A stretch of DNA of 64,000 bases from a virus. Location of the stretch: the IMG/VR virus record IMGVR_UViG_3300034283_001603, positions 1 through 64,000 of that record; one strand, given 5' to 3'. The position numbers were made by a program, and so were the translations under genes. The stretch's first letter is position 1. Each line of letters starts with the position of its first letter. Under the pieces are notes generated by a model. The model ran no database searches and was not told the DNA's origin. It saw only the letters and a program-made list of their open reading frames with translations. Positions 35,516 through 45,144 of this stretch are shown here, in pieces.

Positions 35516-38500
35516 ATGTCAGAACAATATGAAGATCTAGGAATAACTCAAAAGCAAGATGGAGATTACTGGGATGTTGTAATCCCAGACTTAGATTGTA
35601 GTACTGACTACGCCCTTCAAATAGCATGGATATTTAGTGACAAGTCTTCTGGAACAAGCGAATTTTCTGATAGGTTTAACTTTAGAACTCCTGGACCAAG
35701 AAGAACATGCCCAATCAATGTTGTTGCAGTATGGAATGATGCAACTGCAGACTTAAAGGTTTCCTGGGAGAAACCATTTTTAGCAGACAATGTAACTCGT
35801 GACAACAGGATAAAACTTTTTCAACTTACCTTAACGGCAGCTGGTGAAGAGCCAATCTTTATTCCTTTCGCTGCAAAATCTGGCGTTAATGAATATAGTT
35901 ATACGCTTAGCCAAGCAAATAACATGGCTAACTTTGGCGGAGTATTTCAAACAACAATAACTGGAAAGATAACAAGTATATATGGAGACGGTTCATCTGA
36001 TGATTGCCCATTTGTTATACCAGTTTATACTGATCCAGTATGTGTATCTGCAACAGCTACACCAACTGTTATAAGCGCTGATAGCGGAATAATTGTTTCA
36101 TGGCAAGACCCAGCAACCAAGCTTGGAACATATAGAGAAACTAGAGTTTATGTTTCAGAAACAGCATCTCCATATAATTGGGTTCGTAGATACACAGGCT
36201 TTGGACCAGCATCTATAACTTTATACACATTGAATACTGTATATGTTAAATTAAATCATTTGTCGGATTCTGGTTGCCAGTCTGTTGACTCGGCTATTGT
36301 TGAGGCAAAAGCCTACGACCAGATAGTTTTTGATGACATTCCACCAGACCCAGTTATAAATCCATTAGCAGCATGGAACGTAAGAGACCTAGATGTTTCA
36401 TTTACTATGCCAGCAATTAATCTTCCATCATATGTAAAGGTGCACCTAACATCTGGAACAAAAACCAGATCCTTTGAGTATCCAGTTTCTGCAGCAGCTT
36501 CTGCTTCTACCTCAGTTAAAATTACCAGAGCTAAACTTATTGAATCTTTCGGAGAAAGCCCAAGCTCTTTTTCAGGCGGCTACGTAACTGATTTAGATAT
36601 ATATAGAAATGAAAATACAACACAGGTTGCCATATCTAATATAGCAACTCAAGTAAAACCAAACCCACTTACTGGAATTATTACAACAATATCTGTTACT
36701 CCAGCAGCTAATGGATATACTGTTTCTTCAAATTTTAATGCAGCTGCTACTGGAATTATAATCTATCAAAGCTCATCTGAAAATGGTACATATTCACAAG
36801 TTGGCTCTTCAAATTCAAGCCCCGTAGCAATTTATGATGACCTAAATGCTGGTACTGAAGTTTGGGTAAAGGGACTATGGAATTGCGAAGAAGGTATATC
36901 AGCACTATCTATCGCACATGCAGTAACCCCAATTGATGTAGGAGCACTTTCTTTAATTGAAAATCCAATCAAGATAAAAACAGAGGGTTCTATATTTGCG
37001 GGAACGCTAGATGAAAATGATGATCCAGTTTTATCTGGAGCAAGAATGTTAATAAACAAACGTGGTTTATTCTTGTATGACGATAACGATTTAAATGGAA
37101 CAAATCCAACAACCCAAATTATTGGAAAGTATGATCCTGCATATCCAAACCTAACGCCTGCTACATTTATTACACAAAAAGCTAAGATAGCAGATTGGAT
37201 TATATCTACTAGTAAAATTGAAAATACTGGTAACGCTATAGCAAACGTTGGAGCAGTCGCTGGAACATTTACTGGTTTATCTCCTAGTGGTACTTATTCT
37301 TTTTGGGCGGGCGCAGGAGTACCTGGAGGATATTCTGTTAATGCTAATCAAGATGCAAAATTTTCTGTAAAGCCAGATGGATCTGTTATAGCAAGAAATA
37401 TAAATGTTTTAGGCGGAACTATAAAAGTTGGATCTAATTTTGAAGTTAATACAAACGGACTAGTCAAAGCTATAGATGCAGAGCTTAGTGGAACAATAAA
37501 AGCTTCATCTGGTATTTTGGGATCAATGGATATTGGTGGAACCATTAAAGTTAATGGACAGGATACTCTAGTGGCTGGTCAGTTAAGAGTTACCGTTCCT
37601 GGTACAACAGGTGGAAAGATAGAGGTAGGAACATTATCTTCACAAAGCCTTGGAGCCACAGTTGGGGCTGGTATCCAAGTAACAAATACAACAAATGGTG
37701 TTTACGCACAACTAGATCCTATTAACGGAATTATAGCCAAGAAGGGAAGCATCGGCGGATGGACTATTGATGCTAATTCAATTAATAATGGAGAAGATAT
37801 TGGCTTTTATAATACAACAACTTTATCAGATATTGCTATTTGGGCAGGCGGAAGTAGAACAGGAACACCTGGTCCTAATTTCTCAGTAACATATGGTGGT
37901 TCTTTAATTGCAAAGGAAGCAACAATATATGGAGTAATCCAAGCCCGCGCTGGGTATTTTGGATTATATAATACAACAAGCAAAAAGATAACTAGCGGAT
38001 GGAAGATAAATGGACCATCCATACAGTCTTTTATGGACTCTGATGAAAATCCAAATGCTACTCCAAAAGTAAAACTTGATGGCCTCCAGGGATCTATTAT
38101 TGGTGGAAACATAGTTGGATCAAATCATTATTTTATGGACCCTGCAGTTTGGAACACAACTTACCCTGGTGAAGGAAGCGGAAACCCAGGAGGCGTTGAT
38201 TACATATCTTCTACTGGAGCATTTAGATTAGCAGGAGGAAAAATAACTTATGCAACACCTACTACACAAAATCCAAATGGAACCTTTAATGTTCAAACAG
38301 ATTTAGTTGCATCTAATATATTTTTAGGAACAGGAGAAAGTTTTTCAAATGATTTTATATTAGGTGCAAGCAAAATGTTGCCATCTGTAAACGGAATAAC
38401 AAAACCAGCGGGGTCTTTTAGACTAGCAGGAGGAATGATTACTTATGATGGATCTACATTAACATTTAATCCAGGTGCCGAAGCTATATCTAAATTTAGA

Positions 38501-38722
38501 ATTAAGATGAATGTCCAAGATAATGGAGATGGAACTGCTGGAGATCCAACAATAGTACAGGCTGCGGACGGAACATTGACAGTTGGCAGAGCATTCTTTT
38601 ATGCTGGAAATAATTATCCTGGAAACGCACTAACTAGAGGCGATATTCCTTCATTCCCTGGAAAAGAGCAAGGAACTAAAGCGTTTTCTGTTGGAGACAT
38701 AGTATTAAGTAGGAAAGCTTAA
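35516..38722 (+). CDS. Tail fibre with fibronectin III-like domains and beta-helix
   Basis: A 1068-residue fibre or tail tip extension. Residues 10-480 hold four or so fibronectin type III-like units (PINVVAVWNDATADLKVSW; VSATATPTVIS; NPLAAWNVRDLDVSF; GIITTISVTPAANGYTVSS). From about 600 to 1000 the chain is Gly/Ile/Ser-rich with repeating short strands (SVIARNINVLGGTIKVGS, IKASSGILGSMDIGGTIKV), as in trimeric beta-helical fibres. A conserved FRLAGGxITY phrase occurs twice near the end (residues about 900 and 970). It overlaps the next fibre gene by one base. Confidence 0.75.
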   Translation: MSEQYEDLGITQKQDGDYWDVVIPDLDCSTDYALQIAWIFSDKSSGTSEFSDRFNFRTPGPRRTCPINVVAVWNDATADLKVSWEKPFLADNVTRDNRIKLFQLTLTAAGEEPIFIPFAAKSGVNEYSYTLSQANNMANFGGVFQTTITGKITSIYGDGSSDDCPFVIPVYTDPVCVSATATPTVISADSGIIVSWQDPATKLGTYRETRVYVSETASPYNWVRRYTGFGPASITLYTLNTVYVKLNHLSDSGCQSVDSAIVEAKAYDQIVFDDIPPDPVINPLAAWNVRDLDVSFTMPAINLPSYVKVHLTSGTKTRSFEYPVSAAASASTSVKITRAKLIESFGESPSSFSGGYVTDLDIYRNENTTQVAISNIATQVKPNPLTGIITTISVTPAANGYTVSSNFNAAATGIIIYQSSSENGTYSQVGSSNSSPVAIYDDLNAGTEVWVKGLWNCEEGISALSIAHAVTPIDVGALSLIENPIKIKTEGSIFAGTLDENDDPVLSGARMLINKRGLFLYDDNDLNGTNPTTQIIGKYDPAYPNLTPATFITQKAKIADWIISTSKIENTGNAIANVGAVAGTFTGLSPSGTYSFWAGAGVPGGYSVNANQDAKFSVKPDGSVIARNINVLGGTIKVGSNFEVNTNGLVKAIDAELSGTIKASSGILGSMDIGGTIKVNGQDTLVAGQLRVTVPGTTGGKIEVGTLSSQSLGATVGAGIQVTNTTNGVYAQLDPINGIIAKKGSIGGWTIDANSINNGEDIGFYNTTTLSDIAIWAGGSRTGTPGPNFSVTYGGSLIAKEATIYGVIQARAGYFGLYNTTSKKITSGWKINGPSIQSFMDSDENPNATPKVKLDGLQGSIIGGNIVGSNHYFMDPAVWNTTYPGEGSGNPGGVDYISSTGAFRLAGGKITYATPTTQNPNGTFNVQTDLVASNIFLGTGESFSNDFILGASKMLPSVNGITKPAGSFRLAGGMITYDGSTLTFNPGAEAISKFRIKMNVQDNGDGTAGDPTIVQAADGTLTVGRAFFYAGNNYPGNALTRGDIPSFPGKEQGTKAFSVGDIVLSRKA

Positions 38723-41700
38723 TGTCTTGGTGGAGAAAAGCAAGTGCAGTAGATAACGGTTCTCATAATATTAATGGCTGGATCAAAATTCAAAGCATAT
38801 GGAGAAAGGCTTCTATTTCGGATACCATATCTTCTGCATCGAGCTCAAATCCATGGATTGTAGATGGTTGGCTAAGAATAAAAACTGCTTGGAGGTATGC
38901 TGGCGCAGGACTATGGGATTTAATATTTACTTCCTTATCTGTACCAGCACCATTAGTTCCATACCCGTACCTTGTTGCAGTTAATACAGACCCAGACAAC
39001 CCTATGCTCCAGCCAAATACTAAGCTGTATACAACTCGTGGATACTGGGCGGAAGAGCCAATTAACTTTAATATTCAAATACAAGAAAAGCCTCCAGGCG
39101 GATCATGGTCTGCGATACAGACACACATAAAAAATTATGATGAATACTTATCCTCAGATGGTTTAGATCAATTCCCACCACTTGCCTCTAATAGATATAC
39201 TATACCAAAATCAAGAGTTAGGCAAGGATACTCATATAGAACTAAGCATGTTGCAACAAATGCACAAAATCTTGAAGGTACATATATAACAGAAGCAATA
39301 ATGCCAAGAATGACGCATGGCCCAATAATAAATACATTTACTGTAAGTAATGAGACTTCATATGGAGCTAAGTTTTCTTGGACATTAGATGGAAATGTTG
39401 TAGATTCACCAGTTGAAGATTTATTTAAACAAACAATTAGAATTTATGATTATGAAACTGATGAGCTTATATATGACGATGATGTGTTAATTAATCAGCA
39501 AACTATAACTATAAACGAACCAACTCTTTTAGAAACTGGAGTAACGTATACTGCAGAAATTACAGTTATATGTCAAGATGGTTGGTCATCAACAGCCAAT
39601 CCTACACAAGATTTTATGAGAGTAGATTTTACAACAGGAGTTTCTTTGCCAGGACCAGTAAGAAATGTTGTAGCAACACAAACTTCGGGAAGACCTTATA
39701 ATAATGCAGAGATTACTGTAACATGGAGCCCTCCACTTTTAGACCCTCAAGCAGTTGATTACTATAGAGTTCAGTATGCTTACGTTAATTCTTCTGGAAA
39801 TTATGGCGGAGTAACATGGAACACTTTGTCTGATACATGGCCAAATACAAGTATTACTAGCTCCCCATATGCAGCAAATTATGGAGGGTATTTTGTTACT
39901 CATAAGATTTGGTCTCATAACTCAGCTGGCTATACCCTAACAAGCGTAACTTCAAACGAAATTCTTACATCTACTAAAGCGGAAAAACCAGTAATTCTTA
40001 ATGCAACAAAAGCTTCTAATACCTCAATCTCTGTATACTTTGACCCACTGTGGGACTATGGTGGCAATAAGGGAGATGGCGGGTCTGTAACAACCTACCG
40101 TCTTTACGCCACATCAGACACAGGCCAATTTAATAAACTGATTACAACATCTCCAACTACAATTACGGGACTTACGGCAAATAAATCTTATGAGCTAAAA
40201 ATAAAAGCTACCAATAACGAAGGAGATGAATATTCAGATGGATTTATTTTAGACATAACAGATAGAACGCCAGTAGCAACTCCTGTATCTGCAGTACTAT
40301 CTTTACAGGCGGGGCCTGCAGGGCGTCCTGGATCTACATATAGAATTACAGCTCCATCATTTACGAATTTACCAACTGAATATTATTTTCAATATGAAGT
40401 AAATAATCAAGGTGCGAATAGCTATGTTAACAGTGGGTGGATATCTAATAGCTATTGGGATTACACTTTTTTAACCGAGACATCAAACACCTTATCTGGT
40501 ATCGTTTATGCAAGAAATATTTATGCAACAAGCGCTGGAGTTTATACATCAACATCTGTTCCTGTGCTTAAATATAAACCTTCTGATCCAACAATAACAA
40601 CATCTTCAACTACATCAAGCTGGTCTATTGGGGTCGTATTTGGAGCAAACACAACATCGGTTGAAATTGAATATGGATCAACTATAAATTATGGAACAAT
40701 TGCAACACTTACATCTTCTAGAACATTTACACCAGTAGGACCATTTCCTAGTAATACAACATATTACTATAGAATCACACCATTTAATTCATCTTCTCCT
40801 GGAGATTCAATAACTGGATCAGTAACTACACAAGTTATATTAACTGCTCCTGGGCCAGCAAGAAATGTTTCAATACAAAACGTTGCTTTCAGAAGTTATG
40901 GTGAAGGTCAGATATCTATATCCTGGGAAGCTCCATTAAACAATGGAGGATCTGCGATAGATTACTATAGGGTTCAGTATGCTTATGATTATGATTTAAG
41001 TACATGGTACACTCTATCAGATACTTGGGCAGCAACATCAATGACGGCTGGCCCATTTCCAGATTCATATACAATTAGGGCAAAAGTTTTTGCACACAAT
41101 GCACAGGGATATTCTGTTAGTGAAGTTTCACCAGCACCAGGAGCGTACATAAACACAAAAGCAGAAGCACCTAGCCTTTTGACTGCAACAAAATCATCTT
41201 CAACATCTATTGCAACAACTTTTACTCCAAGTATTATATACGGAGGAACAAAAAATACTGGAGGCAGTGATGTTATATACTACCTAAGAACATCATCAAT
41301 CTTAGGACCTACATCTAAACAGGTTACAACATCTCCTTCAACAATTACTGGATTAACAGCTGGATACGACTATACTGTTTTTATAAGAGCATCAAATGAT
41401 CAAGGAACGGTTGATTCAAATACTATTACTGTTGGTCTTGTAAATGCACCATCACTTATTTCTGCACCAGAGGTAACCCCTAGTTCTGGTACTGCAGGTT
41501 CTACTCAATACTCAACGACAAATGGTTCATGGAGTGGAAGCCCAACTGGATACACGTATTCATGGAGATACAGGGAGACAAGCGTTATATACCCAGCTGC
41601 ACCTGGCACAAATAATCAAAGTACGTATACTCCACCTGCAAATTTTGTTTCCTTGTACGGAAACACATTAAGATGCGTTGTTACAGCAATTAATGGTGGG

Positions 41701-43131
41701 GGATCAACACCAGCTAATTCAAATGACGTAACCGTTTCTGCTCCAGTATCTGCACCAGTAGGTTCTGTATCTATTTCTCCATCTGGTACAGTTCAAGCAC
41801 GTACTCAAATAACTGCAACTTCTTCATTTACAAATTCTCCAACCTCATCTTACATTGAAATAAGAAAGGCAACTGGTGCAAACCCAACACAGTCAAGCAC
41901 ACTAGTCACTTCGTCTGCATCTACTCAAGTTTCACATACAATTACAGACTCTGAAGCTTCTGGTACTCCAGATCGGTTTATTGCATTTGCATATGCTTCA
42001 AATTCAGGTGGAACCTCACCAACATATTCTTCAAATATTATTACCTCTACGCCATACGTACCCCCAGCACTTGCACCAACTGGAGGCTCAGCATCGGTTA
42101 GCCCAGCTAGCGGAACATACGGATCCACAACATTTACTGCATCAACTTCAGGATGGAGTGGATCTCAAACTATAACTTATGCATATTCTTGGCAGAGATT
42201 TTTAAGCAATGGGTCTTGGCAAGAAGTTGCGACAGGATCTACATTTTCTCCAACTGTAGCTCAAGGGACCACAGCACTTTCCTGGAGACTTTTTGTAACA
42301 GCATCAAATGGAATTTCTCCTAACGGAACAGCAACTGCAACGTTTACAGTTCAAAATCCAACAGTGGCAATACCTTCTGGAGGATCGGTTACTTTAACTG
42401 GAACATCAACCGTTGGAAGTATTATATCCGCAGCAACTTCTGGATGGTCTCCAACGCCAACTTCGTATGAAACAATTATTACAACTGCGCTTTATCCTAC
42501 TATACCAACAGATTTAAGTACAGTTGTTGCAACTGGAACAACATCTGCTTCTTATACAATTACATCAAATGATGCAATTTCGCCAGAAAATATATTCAGA
42601 TCTTTTGCCAGAGCAACTAACTCTTCTGGTACATCTTCTTATGTTTCTTCAACAAATACTATTACTGCAACAGCTGCAAATACACCACCGTTCTTCCCAC
42701 CACACTTCCCACCGTTCTTCCCACCGTTCTTCCCACCACACTTCCCACCGTTCTTCCCACCACACTTCCCACCGTTCTTCCCACCGTTCTTCCCACCACA
42801 CTTCCCACCGTTCTTCCCACCACACTTCCCGTCTACAACACCAGCAGTTCCAACAGGTTTAACAGCTTACCTATCTGGTTCTAATACACAGCTTTCCTGG
42901 AATGCAGTATCTGGAGCAACTAGCTATGAGTTGTATTGGGGAACAAGTGCAACAAAACCTTCAAGCTCAGCGACTATAGATTATCCACAACCTGGACAGC
43001 CTCTTATCACATCAGAAGTATTTACTGCTCCAATATCTAATCAATATTATTGGTTTATTAGAGCAAGGAATTCTGCTGGGGTTAGCGGCTGGTCTAATGG
43101 GGCTTTCACATCTGCAATAGGGCCATCTTAA
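38722..43131 (+). CDS. Tail fibre with FN3/Ig modules and embedded PP[F/H]F repeats
   Basis: A 1469-residue fibre. The N-terminus has three Trp-Arg repeats (WWRKAS, IWRKAS, AWRYAG) that may anchor it. A two-domain fibronectin III module occurs twice, near residues 312-515 and 712-905, both with the hallmark IDYYRVQYAY and TTSPTTITGLTA-type lines, showing internal duplication. Ig-like repeats follow (about 910-1310). At residues 1322-1369 lies an array of 12 PPFF/PPHF units, then a final FN3-like domain (VPTGLTAYLSGSNTQLSWN) to the C-terminus. The rod is thus a linker between shaft and a terminal, probably receptor-binding, domain. Confidence 0.8.
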   Translation: MSWWRKASAVDNGSHNINGWIKIQSIWRKASISDTISSASSSNPWIVDGWLRIKTAWRYAGAGLWDLIFTSLSVPAPLVPYPYLVAVNTDPDNPMLQPNTKLYTTRGYWAEEPINFNIQIQEKPPGGSWSAIQTHIKNYDEYLSSDGLDQFPPLASNRYTIPKSRVRQGYSYRTKHVATNAQNLEGTYITEAIMPRMTHGPIINTFTVSNETSYGAKFSWTLDGNVVDSPVEDLFKQTIRIYDYETDELIYDDDVLINQQTITINEPTLLETGVTYTAEITVICQDGWSSTANPTQDFMRVDFTTGVSLPGPVRNVVATQTSGRPYNNAEITVTWSPPLLDPQAVDYYRVQYAYVNSSGNYGGVTWNTLSDTWPNTSITSSPYAANYGGYFVTHKIWSHNSAGYTLTSVTSNEILTSTKAEKPVILNATKASNTSISVYFDPLWDYGGNKGDGGSVTTYRLYATSDTGQFNKLITTSPTTITGLTANKSYELKIKATNNEGDEYSDGFILDITDRTPVATPVSAVLSLQAGPAGRPGSTYRITAPSFTNLPTEYYFQYEVNNQGANSYVNSGWISNSYWDYTFLTETSNTLSGIVYARNIYATSAGVYTSTSVPVLKYKPSDPTITTSSTTSSWSIGVVFGANTTSVEIEYGSTINYGTIATLTSSRTFTPVGPFPSNTTYYYRITPFNSSSPGDSITGSVTTQVILTAPGPARNVSIQNVAFRSYGEGQISISWEAPLNNGGSAIDYYRVQYAYDYDLSTWYTLSDTWAATSMTAGPFPDSYTIRAKVFAHNAQGYSVSEVSPAPGAYINTKAEAPSLLTATKSSSTSIATTFTPSIIYGGTKNTGGSDVIYYLRTSSILGPTSKQVTTSPSTITGLTAGYDYTVFIRASNDQGTVDSNTITVGLVNAPSLISAPEVTPSSGTAGSTQYSTTNGSWSGSPTGYTYSWRYRETSVIYPAAPGTNNQSTYTPPANFVSLYGNTLRCVVTAINGGGSTPANSNDVTVSAPVSAPVGSVSISPSGTVQARTQITATSSFTNSPTSSYIEIRKATGANPTQSSTLVTSSASTQVSHTITDSEASGTPDRFIAFAYASNSGGTSPTYSSNIITSTPYVPPALAPTGGSASVSPASGTYGSTTFTASTSGWSGSQTITYAYSWQRFLSNGSWQEVATGSTFSPTVAQGTTALSWRLFVTASNGISPNGTATATFTVQNPTVAIPSGGSVTLTGTSTVGSIISAATSGWSPTPTSYETIITTALYPTIPTDLSTVVATGTTSASYTITSNDAISPENIFRSFARATNSSGTSSYVSSTNTITATAANTPPFFPPHFPPFFPPFFPPHFPPFFPPHFPPFFPPFFPPHFPPFFPPHFPSTTPAVPTGLTAYLSGSNTQLSWNAVSGATSYELYWGTSATKPSSSATIDYPQPGQPLITSEVFTAPISNQYYWFIRARNSAGVSGWSNGAFTSAIGPS
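42685..42828 (+). repeat. Second tandem 12-bp coding repeat, 12 units (PPFF/PPHF)
   Basis: Twelve units in the order FF-HF-FF-FF-HF-FF-HF-FF-FF-HF-FF-HF, which fits a 60-base super-period FF-HF-FF-HF-FF. All units use the same two DNA sequences, CCACCGTTCTTC and CCACCACACTTC, as the array at the left edge of the window. Confidence 0.97.
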
Positions 43132-43165
43132 TAAATAGTTAATCTGTAATTAAATTTTGATCATA

Positions 43166-43195
43166 TTGCTAAATGGTATATGATAATGGTATAAT
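43166..43195 (+). promoter_or_regulatory. Promoter for small coiled-coil genes
   Basis: TTGCTA (43166-43171), 18-base spacer, extended -10 TGGTATAAT (hexamer 43190-43195). A strong RBS AAAGGAGG (43199-43206) precedes ATG 43213. Confidence 0.65.
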
Positions 43196-43212
43196 ATGAA
43201 AGGAGGCACAAA

Positions 43213-43431
43213 ATGACATATGAATTAACAAATGAAGAAAAAGAAGCAGTAATAAATCAGCATTCAAGATCACTAGAATATGCAAAGTATAATGTTCAGG
43301 TATCTTTGAAGGTTGAAAATGCTGTGTCCACACCAAACACAACAACAATTGCTGATCTAAATACACAGCTTGCAGATATAAATGCAAAGCTAGTTGTTCT
43401 CGCCGCAGAATTAACATTAATCGCAGAATAA
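43213..43431 (+). CDS. Small helical protein
   Basis: A 72-residue protein, almost entirely helical, ending in a heptad-like run (LNTQLADINAKLVVLAAELT). Strong RBS AAAGGAGG. It lies after the fibre genes and may be a minor tail or chaperone component. Not recognised. Confidence 0.65.
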   Translation: MTYELTNEEKEAVINQHSRSLEYAKYNVQVSLKVENAVSTPNTTTIADLNTQLADINAKLVVLAAELTLIAE

Positions 43432-43440
43432 GGTAAACAA

Positions 43441-43629
43441 ATGGAAGAAAAATCTCAGCTAGTAATATCTGCTATGCAAGAAAGAATTGGCCAGCTTGCT
43501 GCTAATTATGAGTTACAAATTGCAATGCTAAGAGCAGAGCTAACAGTTCTATCTAATCAATCAGATGATAAGCAAAAAGCTTTAGATTCTTATTCAGAAG
43601 AAATTGCAGCAAAGATGGGGGATTCATAA
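43441..43629 (+). CDS. Small coiled-coil protein
   Basis: A 62-residue protein predicted as one long helix (MQERIGQLAANYELQIAML then LRAELTVLSNQS). It follows a similar helical protein by 9 bases, behind AAGG, and ends just before the next ATG. Possibly a structural or chaperone partner; the family is unknown. Confidence 0.6.
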   Translation: MEEKSQLVISAMQERIGQLAANYELQIAMLRAELTVLSNQSDDKQKALDSYSEEIAAKMGDS

Positions 43630-43630
43630 T

Positions 43631-44068
43631 ATGGGTGAAACGTTTGCAGACGGAGAGCCAGTAGATCCAAAAAAATTAGAGAACCTACAAAATCAGATAG
43701 ATGCCATCAAGATGAGATCTGATGAGTCTTATGACTTGAGTAAGGCTACCGCAGGCGATGTTTCAAAACTTGCCGTGATGCACTTAAGAGCGGGCTTTGT
43801 TAGCTTTGACAATGGCATAGGTAAGGGTAAATCAAACTCAAGAAACATACCACTTGCGTGGGAGCCAGAATACGAAGCAGTATTTGTAGTTGCAACACCA
43901 AGATTTCAGGACCCATCAAAAAATGATCTTAGGTATTCTATTACTGGTACTGGAACTTCAGGTGGAACTACAACGCTGCATGTTTATTCTAGTACAGGTA
44001 TAGCTGGAAAAGTTGAATTTCATTGGCTAAGCGCTGGTAGAAAGCCTGTTTCAGATTCATCTTCATAG
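43631..44068 (+). CDS. Minor virion protein with helical stem and beta domain
   Basis: A 145-residue protein: an N-terminal helix (DPKKLENLQNQIDAIKMRSDES) followed by a beta sandwich (LRAGFVSFDNGIGKGKSNS ... VEFHWLSAG). The arrangement of a trimerising helix before a small beta domain resembles short tail spikes or capsid/neck decorations. I use ATG 43631 with GGGGG upstream; the frame extends to an ATG at 43604 that overlaps the previous gene. Confidence 0.65.
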   Translation: MGETFADGEPVDPKKLENLQNQIDAIKMRSDESYDLSKATAGDVSKLAVMHLRAGFVSFDNGIGKGKSNSRNIPLAWEPEYEAVFVVATPRFQDPSKNDLRYSITGTGTSGGTTTLHVYSSTGIAGKVEFHWLSAGRKPVSDSSS

Positions 44069-44076
44069 AATTGCTA

Positions 44077-44104
44077 TTGACACACTGCACCAATATGTTA
44101 CAAT
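44077..44104 (+). promoter_or_regulatory. Promoter of the replication module
   Basis: TTGACA (44077-44082), 16-base spacer, TACAAT (44099-44104) with an upstream TG (extended -10). A long palindrome begins ten bases downstream. Confidence 0.75.
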
Positions 44105-44113
44105 TACTATAAC

Positions 44114-44139
44114 ATTAAGCCACGATATCGTGGCTTAAT
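44114..44139. promoter_or_regulatory. 26-base perfect palindrome, candidate operator
   Basis: Arms ATTAAGCCACG and CGTGGCTTAAT around a central ATAT form an uninterrupted inverted repeat of 26 bases. It covers roughly +3 to +28 of the preceding promoter, a classic repressor-binding position. As RNA it could form an 11-bp hairpin with an ATAT loop; no T tract follows, so a terminator is unlikely. Confidence 0.7.
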
Positions 44140-44158
44140 ATATATATTAAGGGTTTTA

Positions 44159-44959
44159 ATGACTAACGATTTAAAGTGGATGATTTCATCCGACCAACAA
44201 TTTCCATATCAGGATGATAAGATGATAGCACTTTGGTTCAAAGTCATGAAGTGGTTTAAACCAGATGTTGTAGATTATCTTGGAGATACAGATGACCAAG
44301 CATGTTATAGCAAGTACACAGAAGGAAGATCAGCAGAGTTTTTAAACCTTCACAAGACTGATAGTAGAGACCTGATTGTTCCAATGATGCGTCATGAAGC
44401 AAAAGGCGCTAGAGATTTTTACACAAAAACACGAGAGATGCTACCAGAAGCACAATTATTTTCTGCTTTAGGCAACCATGATGTTAGAATTTTTAATTAT
44501 GTAGACGCAAAGCTTCCTGATTATATTAATGAAGTTACTCCAGAAGCATTGTGGGGCTTAGACTCATTGGGTTACGAGTATATTCATTATAATGAATTAC
44601 CTAAGCGCCGCTTTGGAGATATACATGTTCACCATGGACTTTCAATTGCAGCAACTGGATCTGTTCGTAAAGACATGGAAGACCTGCAGGTATCTTTAAT
44701 TAGAGGACACTCGCACAGAATTGCCTCCCACCTTGTAACATACGAACTAAGAAATGGCGGAGAAGGAGAAACTCTTCGTGGTTATGAGCTTGGCCACATG
44801 TGTGATGAAAAAGGTCCAGGAATGAAATATATGCAGCACCACGATTGGCAAAAAGGTTTTGCTATTGCACATATTGTAAATGATTATCCACATATTCAGA
44901 TGATACATGTGGCTCCAGATTACTCATGTGTTGTTGATGGGAAGCTATTTACACTATGA
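44159..44959 (+). CDS. Calcineurin-like metallophosphoesterase
   Basis: A 266-residue enzyme with the metallophosphoesterase motifs in order: SSDQQFP near residue 11, GDTDDQ around residue 42, GNHDVR around residue 105, VHHG around residue 160 and GHSHRIA near residue 183. It should hydrolyse phosphomono- or diesters using a dinuclear metal centre. Phage members of this family sit near replication or end-processing genes; the substrate is not known. It is the first gene after a TTGACA promoter and palindrome; its RBS is weak (AAGGG). Confidence 0.85.
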   Translation: MTNDLKWMISSDQQFPYQDDKMIALWFKVMKWFKPDVVDYLGDTDDQACYSKYTEGRSAEFLNLHKTDSRDLIVPMMRHEAKGARDFYTKTREMLPEAQLFSALGNHDVRIFNYVDAKLPDYINEVTPEALWGLDSLGYEYIHYNELPKRRFGDIHVHHGLSIAATGSVRKDMEDLQVSLIRGHSHRIASHLVTYELRNGGEGETLRGYELGHMCDEKGPGMKYMQHHDWQKGFAIAHIVNDYPHIQMIHVAPDYSCVVDGKLFTL

Positions 44960-45144
44960 TGAAATGCAATAAGTGTCAAGGAAGAGTTTTTGTTGATAGA
45001 GTGTTTTCGCAAAAACTACACGTAGAGCTTTTCTGCATGATGTGCGGTAAAAGATGGATGATTAATAAGGATACGAGTGCACTAGGTAAATGGATAGAAA
45101 AAAGAGAAAACAGTCAGCTAAAAGCATTCGGTATTTCTTCTTAA
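44956..45144 (+). CDS. Small zinc-ribbon protein
   Basis: A 62-residue protein with CNKCQGRVF near the N-terminus and CMMCGKRW about 28 residues later, forming a four-Cys zinc ribbon. The start overlaps the phosphoesterase stop (ATGA). Its end overlaps the next gene by 55 bases. Probably a nucleic-acid- or protein-binding accessory. Confidence 0.7.
   Translation: MMKCNKCQGRVFVDRVFSQKLHVELFCMMCGKRWMINKDTSALGKWIEKRENSQLKAFGISS

Noticed and set aside
42524-42862. 112-codon frame overlapping the repeat array (HTSHRSSHH-type peptide)
   Set aside because: It is the shifted reading of the PPFF/PPHF repeats; composition is an artefact of the repeat.
44114-44139. The 26-base palindrome as a transcription terminator
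   Set aside because: There is no T tract after it and it lies directly downstream of a promoter and upstream of a gene; an operator is more likely.
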